From Pontibacter russatus (GTDB taxonomy: Bacteria > Bacteroidota > Bacteroidia > Cytophagales > Hymenobacteraceae), in the NCBI RefSeq assembly GCF_009931655.1, contig NZ_CP047984.1, positions 4,233,001 through 4,297,000 on the forward strand: 64,000 nucleotides of DNA, given 5' to 3'. A model generated the notes under the pieces. It saw only the letters and a program-made list of their open reading frames with translations, was not told the origin of the DNA and searched no databases. Positions 53,268-62,417 of this stretch are shown here, in pieces. The number at the start of each line of letters is the position of its first letter. Position 1 is the stretch's first letter. The position numbers and the translations under genes were made by a program.

Positions 53268-54692
53268 TCAGTTGCCGCTGCCAGGCGCAACCTCTGCAGG
53301 CAGCGCTTTATCGATCATGGGCAGGGTCAGAAGAAGAAGGATGCCCAACAGCAGCACTATCACTCCCACCAAAGCCCCAAGCCCGGTATAGGCTAAGCTT
53401 GAATAAAAGAGGTAGGCGCTCGTAAGACAAAAAATTAAAGGCGTGACAGGGTAGAAAGGCACGGGAAAGGGGCGTTCCCGTAGGGGGTTCTTCCTGCGCA
53501 GCACAAACAGGGAAATGCCCACCATCATCAGGAAAAACCAGAAGACTGGTGCTGTGTATTCCACGATTGTCTCGAAGCCGTTCCTTGTGAACAGGCCCAA
53601 GCCTATAAGCGCCAGTGATATGGCGCCCTGCACCACGAAGGCATTCACAGGGGTGGACGTCTGGGGGTTCCACTTGCCAAGCGCCCCGAAAATCTTAAAG
53701 TCCCTGCCCAGGGCATAATTGGTGCGGGCACCCGTGAATATGGTGGCATTGACGGAGGTCAGTGCCGAAACGGTTACGATGAGCCCGATCAGCACTACGC
53801 CCCCCTCTCCGAATGTACGCCGCATCAGGTCTCCTGCCACAGCCTCTGACTGCGCGATGCCGCTGAGCCCGAGTACATGTAGATACGCTACATTGATGAG
53901 GGCATATATGGCTGTGATTATCAAGATGCTTGAAACCAGCACCTTTGCCATGCCTCTTCGCCCCGTCTTCAGTTCTGCGGAAATATAGGCCGCCTCGTTC
54001 CAACCCCCGAATGTCAGCAGCACAAACACCATGGCTAAACCTAAGGAGTTACCCTGCTCTGGGGTGGGTTCTGTGGCAAGGGGGGATGACGCGGCCGGAG
54101 CGAAGAAGAACCCGGCTCCCAAGATGATCAGGATTCCGAGCAACTCCAGCGTCACTAGGATATTTTGGGCGGATGTTCCCACTCTCACCCCGATGATGTT
54201 GATGCCTGTTAAGGCCACCACCACCAGAACAGCGTACAGGGCAGAAGTGAACTCGCCCATGCTGTGAATCTGTGCCAGGTAATCCCCGATGATAAAGGAC
54301 AGCAGGGCGATGGAGCCCGTCTGGATGACGCTCATCCGTGCCCAGGCAAACAGAAAGGAGAGCCGTCTGCCGAAGGCCTGCCTCAGGAAATGGTAATCGC
54401 CGCCGGTGTGGGGATAGGTGGTGGTGAGCTCGGCATAGCATAGTGCCCCGACCAGGGACACAGCCCCGCCCAATATCCAGGTCAACAGAAACGAGGTGCT
54501 GCTTTCGGAGTTGGCCGCCACGAGCGAAGGCGTGCGAAATATGCCCGCGCCTACGACGATGCCTATGATAACTGCCACCGCATCGGCGAAACTTAGGGCA
54601 GGCTTCGGCTCACCGCTTTTGCCTTCTACATGTTTGTGTCCGACGCTGCCTTGCGGACTTCCGGGTTTTGACAGCCATGGTTTCTCATGCAT
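53268..54692 (-). CDS. APC-family amino acid permease
   Basis: The 474-aa protein has 12 predicted membrane segments after a 30-residue hydrophilic N-terminus. The family signature GIVVGAGIFRTPSLVA is in helix 1; ELTTTYPHTGGDYHFLRQAFG and the helix-6 region FGGWNEAAYISAELK identify the LAT/ACAT-like group. It should be an amino acid exchanger or symporter. It is a single gene, not linked to an amino-acid catabolic operon here. Confidence 0.9.
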   Translation of the reverse strand: MHEKPWLSKPGSPQGSVGHKHVEGKSGEPKPALSFADAVAVIIGIVVGAGIFRTPSLVAANSESSTSFLLTWILGGAVSLVGALCYAELTTTYPHTGGDYHFLRQAFGRRLSFLFAWARMSVIQTGSIALLSFIIGDYLAQIHSMGEFTSALYAVLVVVALTGINIIGVRVGTSAQNILVTLELLGILIILGAGFFFAPAASSPLATEPTPEQGNSLGLAMVFVLLTFGGWNEAAYISAELKTGRRGMAKVLVSSILIITAIYALINVAYLHVLGLSGIAQSEAVAGDLMRRTFGEGGVVLIGLIVTVSALTSVNATIFTGARTNYALGRDFKIFGALGKWNPQTSTPVNAFVVQGAISLALIGLGLFTRNGFETIVEYTAPVFWFFLMMVGISLFVLRRKNPLRERPFPVPFYPVTPLIFCLTSAYLFYSSLAYTGLGALVGVIVLLLGILLLLTLPMIDKALPAEVAPGSGN

Positions 54693-55118
54693 CGGGATGA
54701 GATAAGAGGTGGTGTTTCAGATACGTGAGCCATAGCCTATTGGTTGAATGGCAGCAAGAAGCCCTGTATAGGAGGCATGTGTTGCAAAACCCATTTGATA
54801 TCGTCGGCGGGTGCGGCTCAATCATATGGGCGTATCGCCTTACAGGAAGCCAGCCAAGTCAGGCCTCTCTTTCCTTTGCTCATCGGTGACCATCCACTCC
54901 AAGACACCCGAGGCGTTCAACGAGGCTGCGTCCCGCATCCCCCGCCTTTACGCACCGTACCCCTTAGCCGTTCAAGCTGGAAAACAGCCTCACGTTCCCG
55001 CCCGGGAGCACTAGGCACCGCTCCCGGGACAGGTTGCCCCTGCAGCCAGCGGCTATCCTTGCAGGAAGCACATGCATGGGGCGTGGGGGTGTCCGGTAGC
55101 TTTCACGGACACCCCCAC
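54693..55118. other. Gene-poor stretch before the GH43 relic
   Basis: About 430 bases with only chance open frames and no RNA gene. It ends in a 15-bp hairpin (55081-55120). Confidence 0.4.
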
Positions 55119-55120
55119 GC
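55081..55120. repeat. Perfect 15-bp hairpin at the relic boundary
   Basis: GCGTGGGGGTGTCCG pairs with its exact complement around a 10-base loop, and the similarity to glycosidases begins inside the right arm. Confidence 0.7.
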
Positions 55121-55274
55121 CCGTGACTATGAGGAGATAGCGGGCGAGCCGCTGTACGACCCTAACCGCCACACTCGTGCCAGGGTGATGAGATGGACCC
55201 AGGACGGCATGCCTGATTTCGACCAGGAGCTGGGCGACAACGAAGCGGCGATAAAGAAGGCAGAGAAACAATAA
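55119..55274 (+). pseudogene. C-terminal relic of a GH43-type glycosidase
   Basis: The frame from 55119 reads RDYEEIAGEPLYDPNRHTRA and then RVMRWTQDGMPDFDQELGDN, the characteristic end of family 43 glycoside hydrolases (arabinan- or xylan-acting). No catalytic domain precedes it; upstream sequence in frame has no similarity. It is therefore a truncated remnant. The family assignment is from memory of the pattern. Confidence 0.55.
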
Positions 55275-55950
55275 TGCACCACCCCCGCAGCTGCTTTAGG
55301 AGTATTCGGTAATGGCCGTGAGTGAGCCTAAGCCCTCCCATGGCTTTTGCTGCCATTTGCGGGCATCCGCTTCCATTTACTGTCCCAAGGCTGGAGTAGA
55401 TGTAAAGATACCCAATGGCTCTGCTCCTCTTGGCGTTTTGGGATAGAGGTCGCCATAACAAACGGCGGTAAGGTAACAGCAACAGCGGCGCTATGAACAG
55501 ACAGGGCCTTAGATATTCATTCTCAGGGCAAAGCACAGAACTGCGGGTAGAATGGAAAGGTGGCGTAGTTCTTGACCCTTCTAGGGTCCGCCACCTAAAT
55601 ATAGAAAGGGAAAACACTGAAAGAAGATAAAGAAGATATTATAGGTGGCCATAGCCTTGGGTGCGGCGTCCTGCTCTGCAGGGAACGGCCTGCAGAGAGA
55701 TTTCGAGGATGTTGTTGGAGCAGGCACTGGTATGGCGCTGGATACTTTGCAGAACATGTCCGATAAGGAGCTGCAAAGACATACCGGAGCCGATTCATTG
55801 GCGGCAAGGATACATTCGGCAGATACTGTTGATGTAGAGCGGGGGGTAAGGCGGGAGCTATTGATACAGCTCTCAGAGTAGTCGATAAAGCATGCCGCCG
55901 CACTGACAGCTGGGTTAACCGAAGGGGAAACCGGCGATTCTATCGAACCA

Positions 55951-55986
55951 AAAAACCGCTCCATTTGACAAGGAGCGGTTTTTTTG
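55951..55986 (+). terminator. Rho-independent terminator
   Basis: AACCGCTCC with its complement is followed by seven T. It directly precedes repeat copy B. Confidence 0.85.
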
Positions 55987-55991
55987 CTATA

Positions 55992-56035
55992 GTAGACCGG
56001 AGGTGTGAATTATCGAACCATGTCCACAAAGATTT
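55992..56035 (+). repeat. 44-base direct repeat, copy B
   Basis: It matches 51178-51221 at 39 of 44 bases in the same orientation and in the same position relative to a terminator. Confidence 0.8.
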
Positions 56036-56144
56036 AGAGGATGCGGAAAAATATCTGCAGGTGGGAGAGAGGCAGTAAACGTCCATTGAACGGCAGTATA
56101 GAGGAGTCTGCTTTACACAAGAAGTGTCATAGGCTACAAAAAAG

Positions 56145-56185
56145 AAGGCTCCCCGTGATGAGGAGCCTTCCTTGCTCTATAACGC
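56145..56185 (-). terminator. Terminator with conserved tail, copy 1
   Basis: AAGGCTCC/GGAGCCTT stem, followed on the minus strand by a T-run, ends the GxGYxYP gene. The plus-strand tail CCTTGCTCTATAACG recurs with two changes at 59611-59626. Confidence 0.75.
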
Positions 56186-56227
56186 CAGAGAAACTGTAGA
56201 AGGAGAAGAGCTGTTTAGTTTGATCAG

Positions 56228-58933
56228 TTACTCTTTCACAAACTTTAATCCCTTGCCTTCTGCTTTAAGCAGATAAATTCCGGGCTTGAGCGACTCTATA
56301 TTGATCACAGGCCGGTCTGGTGACAGCTTTGTTTTGTTTAAAACTGTTTTCCCGTAAAGGTCGTAGACCGCCACTTCGGTGTTTGCCTCCAAACCGGTTA
56401 TAGCCAACTCATCGCTGGCGGGGTTCGGGTATATGGAAAGTTCCTCTTCTTTCGTTGTCGCCCTGAGCTCGCTGGCGGCACTTACGCCTGCCGCTGAAGT
56501 TCTCCCATACAACTCAATCTCGGCCAGCTGAAGAAATGTCCCGCTGTTATTAGAGAAGTTGAACCGGTAATATATATAGCTCAGATTGTTATTGAAGTGG
56601 AAGGTCCTGGTTTGGGATCGGTTAGGGAAGTCTTCGTTATATCGGTTGTCGATTGTAGTCCAGCTGCTTCCGTCGTTGGAACCCTGCAATGTCCAGGCAA
56701 GAGGATCCCGCTCAGGGTCGTTGTTTGCCGATGTGATGGTGTAGTTTGTCACTACATGACTTGTAGGTGCCTTATACTGCACCCAGACAGAAGGATAGGA
56801 GACCAAATACTTGGTGTTGATGTTGTTGTCAATCAGTTTCGTATGTTTTTCACCCGCCGAAGAGCCTGTTTGATATTGAGCGCTTACCGTTCCCCCGAGG
56901 TTGGTGATGTCTTCACCCAAAGGGCCGCTTCCGGGGTCAACAGGAAGCCCGTTTGCCTCACGGATAAGCTGGAAGATATGATCCGGACGTACCACCACAT
57001 AGTCACTGCCCAGGGAGTTAGCCACATTCTTGAAATCCGTGGGCTTCACATCCTGCCACGGCTGTGCCTGTATGATCACGAAGCGTGGCGAGGCTCCATC
57101 CCACTCGGAAGAGGCGGTGGCAATGTGATCCTTCATAGCCTGCTCGTTCGTGCAATAGTTACAGGAAAGCGCCATTCCCGGCAGGCTCTGCTTATATATG
57201 CTCAACCCTCCCCCTGTGTTCTGGGCGGTCAGGCCAAGCCGTGAGGGTGCGTTGGCGGCGAAGCTTTCTCCCACATTCTGGTCAATGCCCCCTGTGATGG
57301 TGTTCCAGACGGTGACAACCCGGAAACCAGCACGGCGGTTGTAGTCTTCGGTTTTAGCGACAAACTGATCCAGCGAACTTTGGTCTGGGAAGCTGTTGGG
57401 GTAGGCGTAGCCGTATCCTGAAGGGCCTGATATCAAGTTATCATTGGCAGTGGAGCTCTGCCAGTAGTAGTTCAGTGCACCCGGCATCGCATCAAGCATG
57501 GCAGGCGACAGGGTCCATCCGATCGGAACAGCGCCGCGGTCGGGATTATTCCAGAGCTTGCGCATCAGGTGCTCGACGTACTGCAGATTATCCCCGTCAC
57601 TTAATATGAAAGCGACGTAGATTTTGTTTTGCAGTGCCGGTTTGGGAGGTATCGGTTTGGTATTCACTGTCCTTGGCATACCGCTATGAACCGTCAGGTT
57701 GGTGGCCCAGTCGCTAGCGATGGTTGAGATACCGTACGAGGACGCTCTTGATACGCCTGGCTCCTCCTCCGGCCACCACCCCATATAGTTTGAACCGGCC
57801 GGCATGGAGGACAAAAAGCTGTTAAGCAGCTCACTCTCAGCGGCCACTTTAGGGTCAAGCCATATAACCGGTGCACCCAGCGCGGTTGCATATTCACGCA
57901 AGGCCGCCTTGTGCGCATCCGGGTTCAGCCCGATTAGCAAACGGTGGTCAAGCTTTGGCCAGTAAGTGTCATAAATTGTCTGGTACACCTGCAGCTTGCT
58001 GCTAAACTGGCCGCGCAGATCAAGCAGCACTGGTAGATTATAGGGGGCAGCGCTTAGCCGAGATAACAACAGTGGCGAGGCAATGAGCGCTTTCTGGTCT
58101 TTCGCCAGCATCGTTGCCAGGTTCACCGTGTGGGTTTGTGCAGGGTCGTAAACGATCAGACCGGAGATTTCCTGACGGTATTTAGCGATAAGGTCCCATT
58201 TGTTGGCGGGCTCAGACCAGCCCAGGCCCAGAGACTGCAACCAGGTGTGAGGCCCTTCCGCAAACGCATCACCTTCATAGGAGAAGATACGTGGCTGTGT
58301 CCGGTTTACGATGCCCTTCAGAGAGGCAAACAGGTACATCTCGGCAGAGGAGTTGTTTTGCTGAACGCCAACCCAGTCCACTTTGGTATAGGAAGTGCCA
58401 TGCCAGTATATGCGCAGTTCGACTGACTGATTATCGGCTGGCAAGGTGAACGGCAAGGTAAAATTAGTGTAGTCTCCGGCTATGGGAAACTGCAGGCGCG
58501 TAAGGGTCTGTGAGGCGAGGGTCTCGCCGGTGGTGGCGTTTCGGACATCAATATCCACTATCGGATCGTTGTTGGCAGTGTTATTGTCCACTTTCATCCG
58601 AAACTCGGCAGTGTTAGGCCCTGCCGGCAGGCTCCTCTCGTAAGGCCCGTAAACCATATGCTGATTGGGGGCATCGATTCCGGTTTGGCAGAGCCACCCG
58701 TCGGTCTCCAGGCGACCGGTGTTGTGGCCTATGGACGGCCCTTCAGCTTCCCAGCGTGACGGCGTTTCACGGAGAATAATCAGGTCCTGTATCTGTGCTG
58801 AAGGGGGAAAGGAAGGGAGAAGCTGCCCGGACGGCCATACTATTTGGGCCATGGATGGTATGAAGGCCAGTTGAAGCAGGGACAAGAGCAATAGTCTAAT
58901 CCTTAAAAATGAATTAGTAGATGAATTTGGCAT
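56228..58933 (-). CDS. GxGYxYP-family secreted protein with discoidin domain and T9SS sorting tail
   Basis: The 901-aa protein has a signal peptide (LLLSLLQLAFIPSMAQ). The N-terminal and central GxGYxYP domains follow (about 150-650), with the eponymous motif as GYGYAYP near residue 500. An F5/8 type C (discoidin) carbohydrate-binding domain comes next (about 695-825), with WVQYKAPTSHVVTNYTIT and WTLQGSNDGSSW. The type A T9SS sorting tail (about 835-901) starts at SIYPNPASDELAI and ends FVKE. It should cross the outer membrane by the type IX system and bind or cleave a polysaccharide. The GxGYxYP family is a putative glycoside hydrolase without firm activity. It is a single gene bracketed by terminator-tail repeats. 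Confidence 0.9.
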   Translation of the reverse strand: MPNSSTNSFLRIRLLLLSLLQLAFIPSMAQIVWPSGQLLPSFPPSAQIQDLIILRETPSRWEAEGPSIGHNTGRLETDGWLCQTGIDAPNQHMVYGPYERSLPAGPNTAEFRMKVDNNTANNDPIVDIDVRNATTGETLASQTLTRLQFPIAGDYTNFTLPFTLPADNQSVELRIYWHGTSYTKVDWVGVQQNNSSAEMYLFASLKGIVNRTQPRIFSYEGDAFAEGPHTWLQSLGLGWSEPANKWDLIAKYRQEISGLIVYDPAQTHTVNLATMLAKDQKALIASPLLLSRLSAAPYNLPVLLDLRGQFSSKLQVYQTIYDTYWPKLDHRLLIGLNPDAHKAALREYATALGAPVIWLDPKVAAESELLNSFLSSMPAGSNYMGWWPEEEPGVSRASSYGISTIASDWATNLTVHSGMPRTVNTKPIPPKPALQNKIYVAFILSDGDNLQYVEHLMRKLWNNPDRGAVPIGWTLSPAMLDAMPGALNYYWQSSTANDNLISGPSGYGYAYPNSFPDQSSLDQFVAKTEDYNRRAGFRVVTVWNTITGGIDQNVGESFAANAPSRLGLTAQNTGGGLSIYKQSLPGMALSCNYCTNEQAMKDHIATASSEWDGASPRFVIIQAQPWQDVKPTDFKNVANSLGSDYVVVRPDHIFQLIREANGLPVDPGSGPLGEDITNLGGTVSAQYQTGSSAGEKHTKLIDNNINTKYLVSYPSVWVQYKAPTSHVVTNYTITSANNDPERDPLAWTLQGSNDGSSWTTIDNRYNEDFPNRSQTRTFHFNNNLSYIYYRFNFSNNSGTFLQLAEIELYGRTSAAGVSAASELRATTKEEELSIYPNPASDELAITGLEANTEVAVYDLYGKTVLNKTKLSPDRPVINIESLKPGIYLLKAEGKGLKFVKE

Positions 58934-59639
58934 AATATTAAATTTAGGTTAATAAAAAAGACCGCTTTCTATGTTTCCAAATCGATTATGGGCATTAAAA
59001 GAATGGATCAATCATGCTGTTGTATGATATCGCCGAATCCTGAGCCATCCAAAAGTTGCTATTTCATTTTGTTGCTCTCCCGGTAAATCAGCCGGGGCTC
59101 TGCAGCTAAGGACCCGGTGCCGACGGGGACAGTTATAATTCTGCCTCCATTCCTCCGCCTCCCGGCGCACCTCTGTATGATTCTGACTTGCAAGAGTAAA
59201 AGCCCGCCAAAAGCCGGTAGAAGGGTTTTTCACTACCGGTGACTGAGTTGTTGCGCGTTATAAGTAGCATCATTAGCCTGGGCTGGCTCACTGCCTTACA
59301 GGTGTGAGGATGGCTTACCCCATGCCCCTCTACCATAAACGCCACCAGCACCTTTTTCTCATCAGGCCCTTAGGCTCAAATTTTTACAAAAGCTAAGAGG
59401 ATGCAGTTTTTGCTTTCAAAAAGCCTGCTACCTGAAGGAAACTGGAATCAAGCGAGGTTGTCTTGTCCTGGAGCAGTCTGAGGTAACGCTGACTGAAATC
59501 AAGCAAATCGAAATAACTGTTCGGCCGCCTGGCGACGTGTCATGATTCACCGGTATTGTTAGATGAAAAAAGAAAGGATTAAACTGCCAGGCTCTTCATT
59601 ACGGGGAGCCTTCCTTATTCTATAACGTCTGTTATCCTA
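58934..59639. other. Gene-poor stretch upstream of the GxGYxYP gene
   Basis: About 700 bases with only chance frames, AT-rich at the left edge, where the GxGYxYP promoter must lie. It contains the second terminator-tail repeat (59588-59626). No RNA gene or domain remnant recognised. Confidence 0.4.
59588..59626 (+). repeat. Terminator-tail repeat, copy 2
   Basis: An AGGCTC/GAGCCTT hairpin is followed by CCTTATTCTATAACG. It is homologous to 56145-56185 in the same orientation; the loop sequences differ. Confidence 0.7.
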
Positions 59640-59855
59640 TGTTTGTCATTGTGTATTAACTTGTATACAAAGAGCAGAAAGGAAGGATAAAGATTTTGAC
59701 TGTTATTTGGTCTCAAGAACCTGTTTAACATGAGAATCCCCTTCCTTTTCTATGGTTACTTTGGACAGTTCCATAAAGCGTTGAAGCTTGCATCAGGATA
59801 GAGAATGCTACCATAGTCTCCTCTTTAAGCTTACCCTGTTACACTTACTAACCTC
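59640..59855 (+). ncRNA. Candidate bridge RNA region of the intact IS110-type element
   Basis: About 215 noncoding bases precede the second IS110-type transposase, on the same strand. By analogy to IS110-group elements this leader should carry the bridge RNA with target and donor loops. No structure could be computed here, so the call rests on position and family. Confidence 0.3.
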
Positions 59856-59863
59856 TTGAAACT

Positions 59864-60853
59864 ATGGACACACAAGCAAGACCAAAAGTAGTGGGTATTG
59901 ATGTAAGTAAAGACTCGCTGGCCGGTTGTCACATGAGAGATGGCAAGACACAGCACCTGGAGACAGAAAACAACAAGACCGGCTTCAAACAGCTGATCAA
60001 GTGCTGCGGAGCAGACAGCCTGTATGTCATGGAGGCGACTGGCATCTATTACCTGCAGCTGGCTTACTACCTGGTCGAGCAGGGGGCGCGGGTGGTCGTG
60101 GTGAATCCGGTCATCATCAGGCGCTACATCCAGATGCACCTGGGCAAAGGCAAGAGCGACCGGAAAGATGCCCAGTGGATCATGCGCTATGGCCAGCAAA
60201 GTGAAGTAAAACAGTGGCAGCCGGAGGAGCGGGTCATCGTGGAGTGCAGGCAACTGGAGCAGGTGATTGAGCAGCTCATCAAGCAAAAGATCATGGTCAC
60301 CAATTCTTTAGAAGCTTTACAAGGGCAGCCAGTGACGAGTGGATTGGCTGTCAAAAGCCTGAAGCAGACGCTGAAGATGCTCGAAAGACAGGTTAGGCGA
60401 ATGGAGGATGAACTGGTGGCTTCTTTGGAAAAGGCCTTTAGCAAGGAGATGAAGCTGCTGAGTTCTATCCCAGGCATTGGCAGAAAGACAGCCGCTATGC
60501 TGCTTTTGTTTGCCGGCGGCTTTAAAGATATGAACAACTACCGGCAGCTCATTGCCAAGGCCGGTCTCTCGCCCAGGGAGTACACCTCCGGCACCAGTAT
60601 CAGAGGTAAGGTGCGCATCACCAAGATGGGCGGAGGCCTGATCAGAGGCAAGTTATTTATGTGCAGCTTCTCTGCAAAGAAATCAAACGCGGCCTGTAAA
60701 GCACTCTACGACCGGCTCGTGGCCAAAGGTAAGAACGGTAAACTAGCGCTGATCGCGGTCTGCAACAAGCTCCTGAAGCAGGCTTTTGCCATTGTTAAAT
60801 CAGGCACACCTTATCAGGCTGATTTTGCAAATATTATGGCCGCCAGAGCTTGA
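59864..60853 (+). CDS. IS110-family transposase (DEDD recombinase), intact
   Basis: The 329-aa protein appears complete. The N-terminal RuvC-like domain has D13 in VVGIDVSKDSL, the Glu in MEATGIYYLQL, and D-x-x-D in KSDRKDAQWIM (about 104-107). A coiled region (135-205) is followed by the C-terminal Transposase_20 domain with LLSSIPGIGRKTAAMLLLFAG and the family serine in FMCSFSAKKSN. Such enzymes recombine through a bridge RNA. It is only distantly related to the disrupted copy at 48524-50895. Element ends cannot be placed, as IS110 elements lack clear inverted repeats. Confidence 0.92.
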   Translation: MDTQARPKVVGIDVSKDSLAGCHMRDGKTQHLETENNKTGFKQLIKCCGADSLYVMEATGIYYLQLAYYLVEQGARVVVVNPVIIRRYIQMHLGKGKSDRKDAQWIMRYGQQSEVKQWQPEERVIVECRQLEQVIEQLIKQKIMVTNSLEALQGQPVTSGLAVKSLKQTLKMLERQVRRMEDELVASLEKAFSKEMKLLSSIPGIGRKTAAMLLLFAGGFKDMNNYRQLIAKAGLSPREYTSGTSIRGKVRITKMGGGLIRGKLFMCSFSAKKSNAACKALYDRLVAKGKNGKLALIAVCNKLLKQAFAIVKSGTPYQADFANIMAARA

Positions 60854-60944
60854 CTTTTTACACAGTTCATGTTTACCAAGCAGGAAAGAGAGTATCTAAT
60901 GTGGCTGCTCCGTAAGGGCGGCTTCGCCTCGGCCTTTTGGGGAT

Positions 60945-61080
60945 ACCCAAGAAATTAGATGTGCCCTTGTTCTCCTCGCCCTCTATCCAAATCCTGCCGC
61001 CGTGCAGCTCGATGATTCGCTTGGCGATGGACATGCCCAAACCGGTGGAGTGTTTTCCTTCCAGCCTCTCTCCTGGCTTC
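60945..61080 (-). pseudogene. C-terminal relic of a sensor histidine kinase
   Basis: The minus-strand frame reads ERLEGKHSTGLGMSIAKRII and then ELHGGRIWIEGEENKGTS, the G2 box and end of an HATPase_c domain. There is no upstream N1/G1 box and no stop at the proper place. It lies just right of the IS110-type element, which may have removed the rest. Confidence 0.75.
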
Positions 61081-61474
61081 AGTGAGCCGATCGAACAAAG
61101 AGCGTAGGGGTATGCCTATAGTTCCGTTTCCTGATGCAGATAAAAATGACCAGAGAAAGCTTCAGGTGGCATTTCCTCAAAAGCAGAAGCATTCTCACCT
61201 TCTAAATGCCATCCCATTAACTCATATTTGTTCTTGACGAATAAATATTTTCTTTTCTAGTGTTGCTGATAAAGTAGAAAGATTTTATATTTCATCGTGG
61301 TAAAAGCAGCATATGAAACACAGCACCTTCCCTGACTATTTTGAGTTCATTGGACGCTCATAGCCGTGCTCTTTCATCTTGCACCACCCACAGTCAAACA
61401 CCTCTCACGTAGGCAGGGGCTGAAAGCCTGCTTTTTCCTGGCGCCCTCTTCCTTTCACCTTCAACCGACCACTT
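61081..61474. other. Intergenic stretch before the outer-membrane protein
   Basis: About 390 bases without a recognised gene. AT content rises around 61240-61310, consistent with a promoter region, but no full consensus is visible. Confidence 0.4.
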
Positions 61475-62413
61475 ATGAAAAGCGTTTTTTACCCGCTCCT
61501 CCTGGGATTCACGACCCTCTGTATGGGCTTTCTCCCTGTTCTCTCCTATGCCCAGACCGAGCAGGATGCCCTGATGATGGGCGAGCGGAGACTGTGCGTG
61601 GCGGGCACCGTGAGCTACAGCAGCTGGACTGACTACTGGGAGGGCACCTTCAAGCGGGACAACGGGAACATGGGCCAGGTTTCGGCCAAGTCCGCTGCGC
61701 TCATGCTCAACTACGGGCTGAGGAAGAACCTGAACCTGATGGCCACCCTGCCCTACGTCAGCACGCAGGCCAGCCAGGGCACTTTAGCTGGCCTGAGCGG
61801 TTTTCAGGACTTGGGGCTAGCCGTCAAGTGGAGGGCCCTGCAATGGCAGGGCAACAGGCAGAAAGTGTCCCTTCTTGCCGTCGGCGGCTTCTCCACCCCC
61901 ACCAACGACTACAACATCGAGTTCCTGCCAATGAGCATTGGCCTGGGCAGCCAGGTCCTCAGCGGCAGGCTGATCTCCGACCTGCAGGTGGGCAGAGTCA
62001 GCCTGACACTCTCGGGCGCTTACCTGCGCCGGGGCAATGTAGAGATAGACCGTTCGGCCTACTACACGGACCGTCTCATCAACTCCAGCGAGGTGGACAT
62101 GCCGGATGCCGGGAACTTCCAGCTGCGCACCGGCTACCTCAGCAGCCGGACCGTTGCAGAGGCCTTTGTCGACAAGATGACCACATTTGGTGGGTTTGAC
62201 ATCCGCAAGAACGACATGCCATTCGTGAGCAACCGGATGAACAGCACGAGAGTGGGCCTTGAGGCGAAACACTACCTGGTCCGCCTCCCTGCCCTGGGCC
62301 TCCACGCCGCCGCCTGGCACACGCTGGCGGGCCGCAACGTTGGCCAGTCTACCGGCTTCTTGGCTGGGGTAGACTACATCCTTGACTTTACCCCAAACAC
62401 CGCAAAAAATTAA
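61475..62413 (+). CDS. Outer-membrane beta-barrel protein, transporter-like
   Basis: The 312-aa protein has a signal peptide ending near SYAQTEQ and a barrel pattern of alternating residues throughout. The motif LNYGLRKNLNLMATLPYV is typical of the MetA-pathway/phenol-degradation outer-membrane group. The C-terminal strand GVDYILDFT is consistent with a barrel end. Its stop codon lies five bases before the next gene's ATG, so both are probably one operon. Substrate unknown. Confidence 0.78.
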   Translation: MKSVFYPLLLGFTTLCMGFLPVLSYAQTEQDALMMGERRLCVAGTVSYSSWTDYWEGTFKRDNGNMGQVSAKSAALMLNYGLRKNLNLMATLPYVSTQASQGTLAGLSGFQDLGLAVKWRALQWQGNRQKVSLLAVGGFSTPTNDYNIEFLPMSIGLGSQVLSGRLISDLQVGRVSLTLSGAYLRRGNVEIDRSAYYTDRLINSSEVDMPDAGNFQLRTGYLSSRTVAEAFVDKMTTFGGFDIRKNDMPFVSNRMNSTRVGLEAKHYLVRLPALGLHAAAWHTLAGRNVGQSTGFLAGVDYILDFTPNTAKN

Positions 62414-62417
62414 CCCT

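Larger units (their letters stand above)
55275..56144. other. Gene-poor stretch with repeats and one doubtful small frame
   Basis: About 870 bases. It holds a small GTG-started frame (55645-55881, 78 aa, weak lipoprotein-like start ALGAASC), a hairpin around 55559-55595, a terminator at 55951-55986 and repeat copy B at 55992-56035. I do not regard the small frame as a proven gene. Confidence 0.45.

Noticed and set aside
54744..55118. N-terminal part of a 176-aa frame ending in the GH43 relic
   Set aside because: Only the last 52 residues resemble a known family; the upstream part looks like chance reading.
55645..55881. 78-aa frame with a lipoprotein-like start
   Set aside because: Start would be GTG, the signal is short and no family is recognised; kept only as a doubtful note in the gene-poor stretch.
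59133..59351. 72-aa minus-strand frame before the second IS110-type element
   Set aside because: No recognisable domain and no promoter or terminator.
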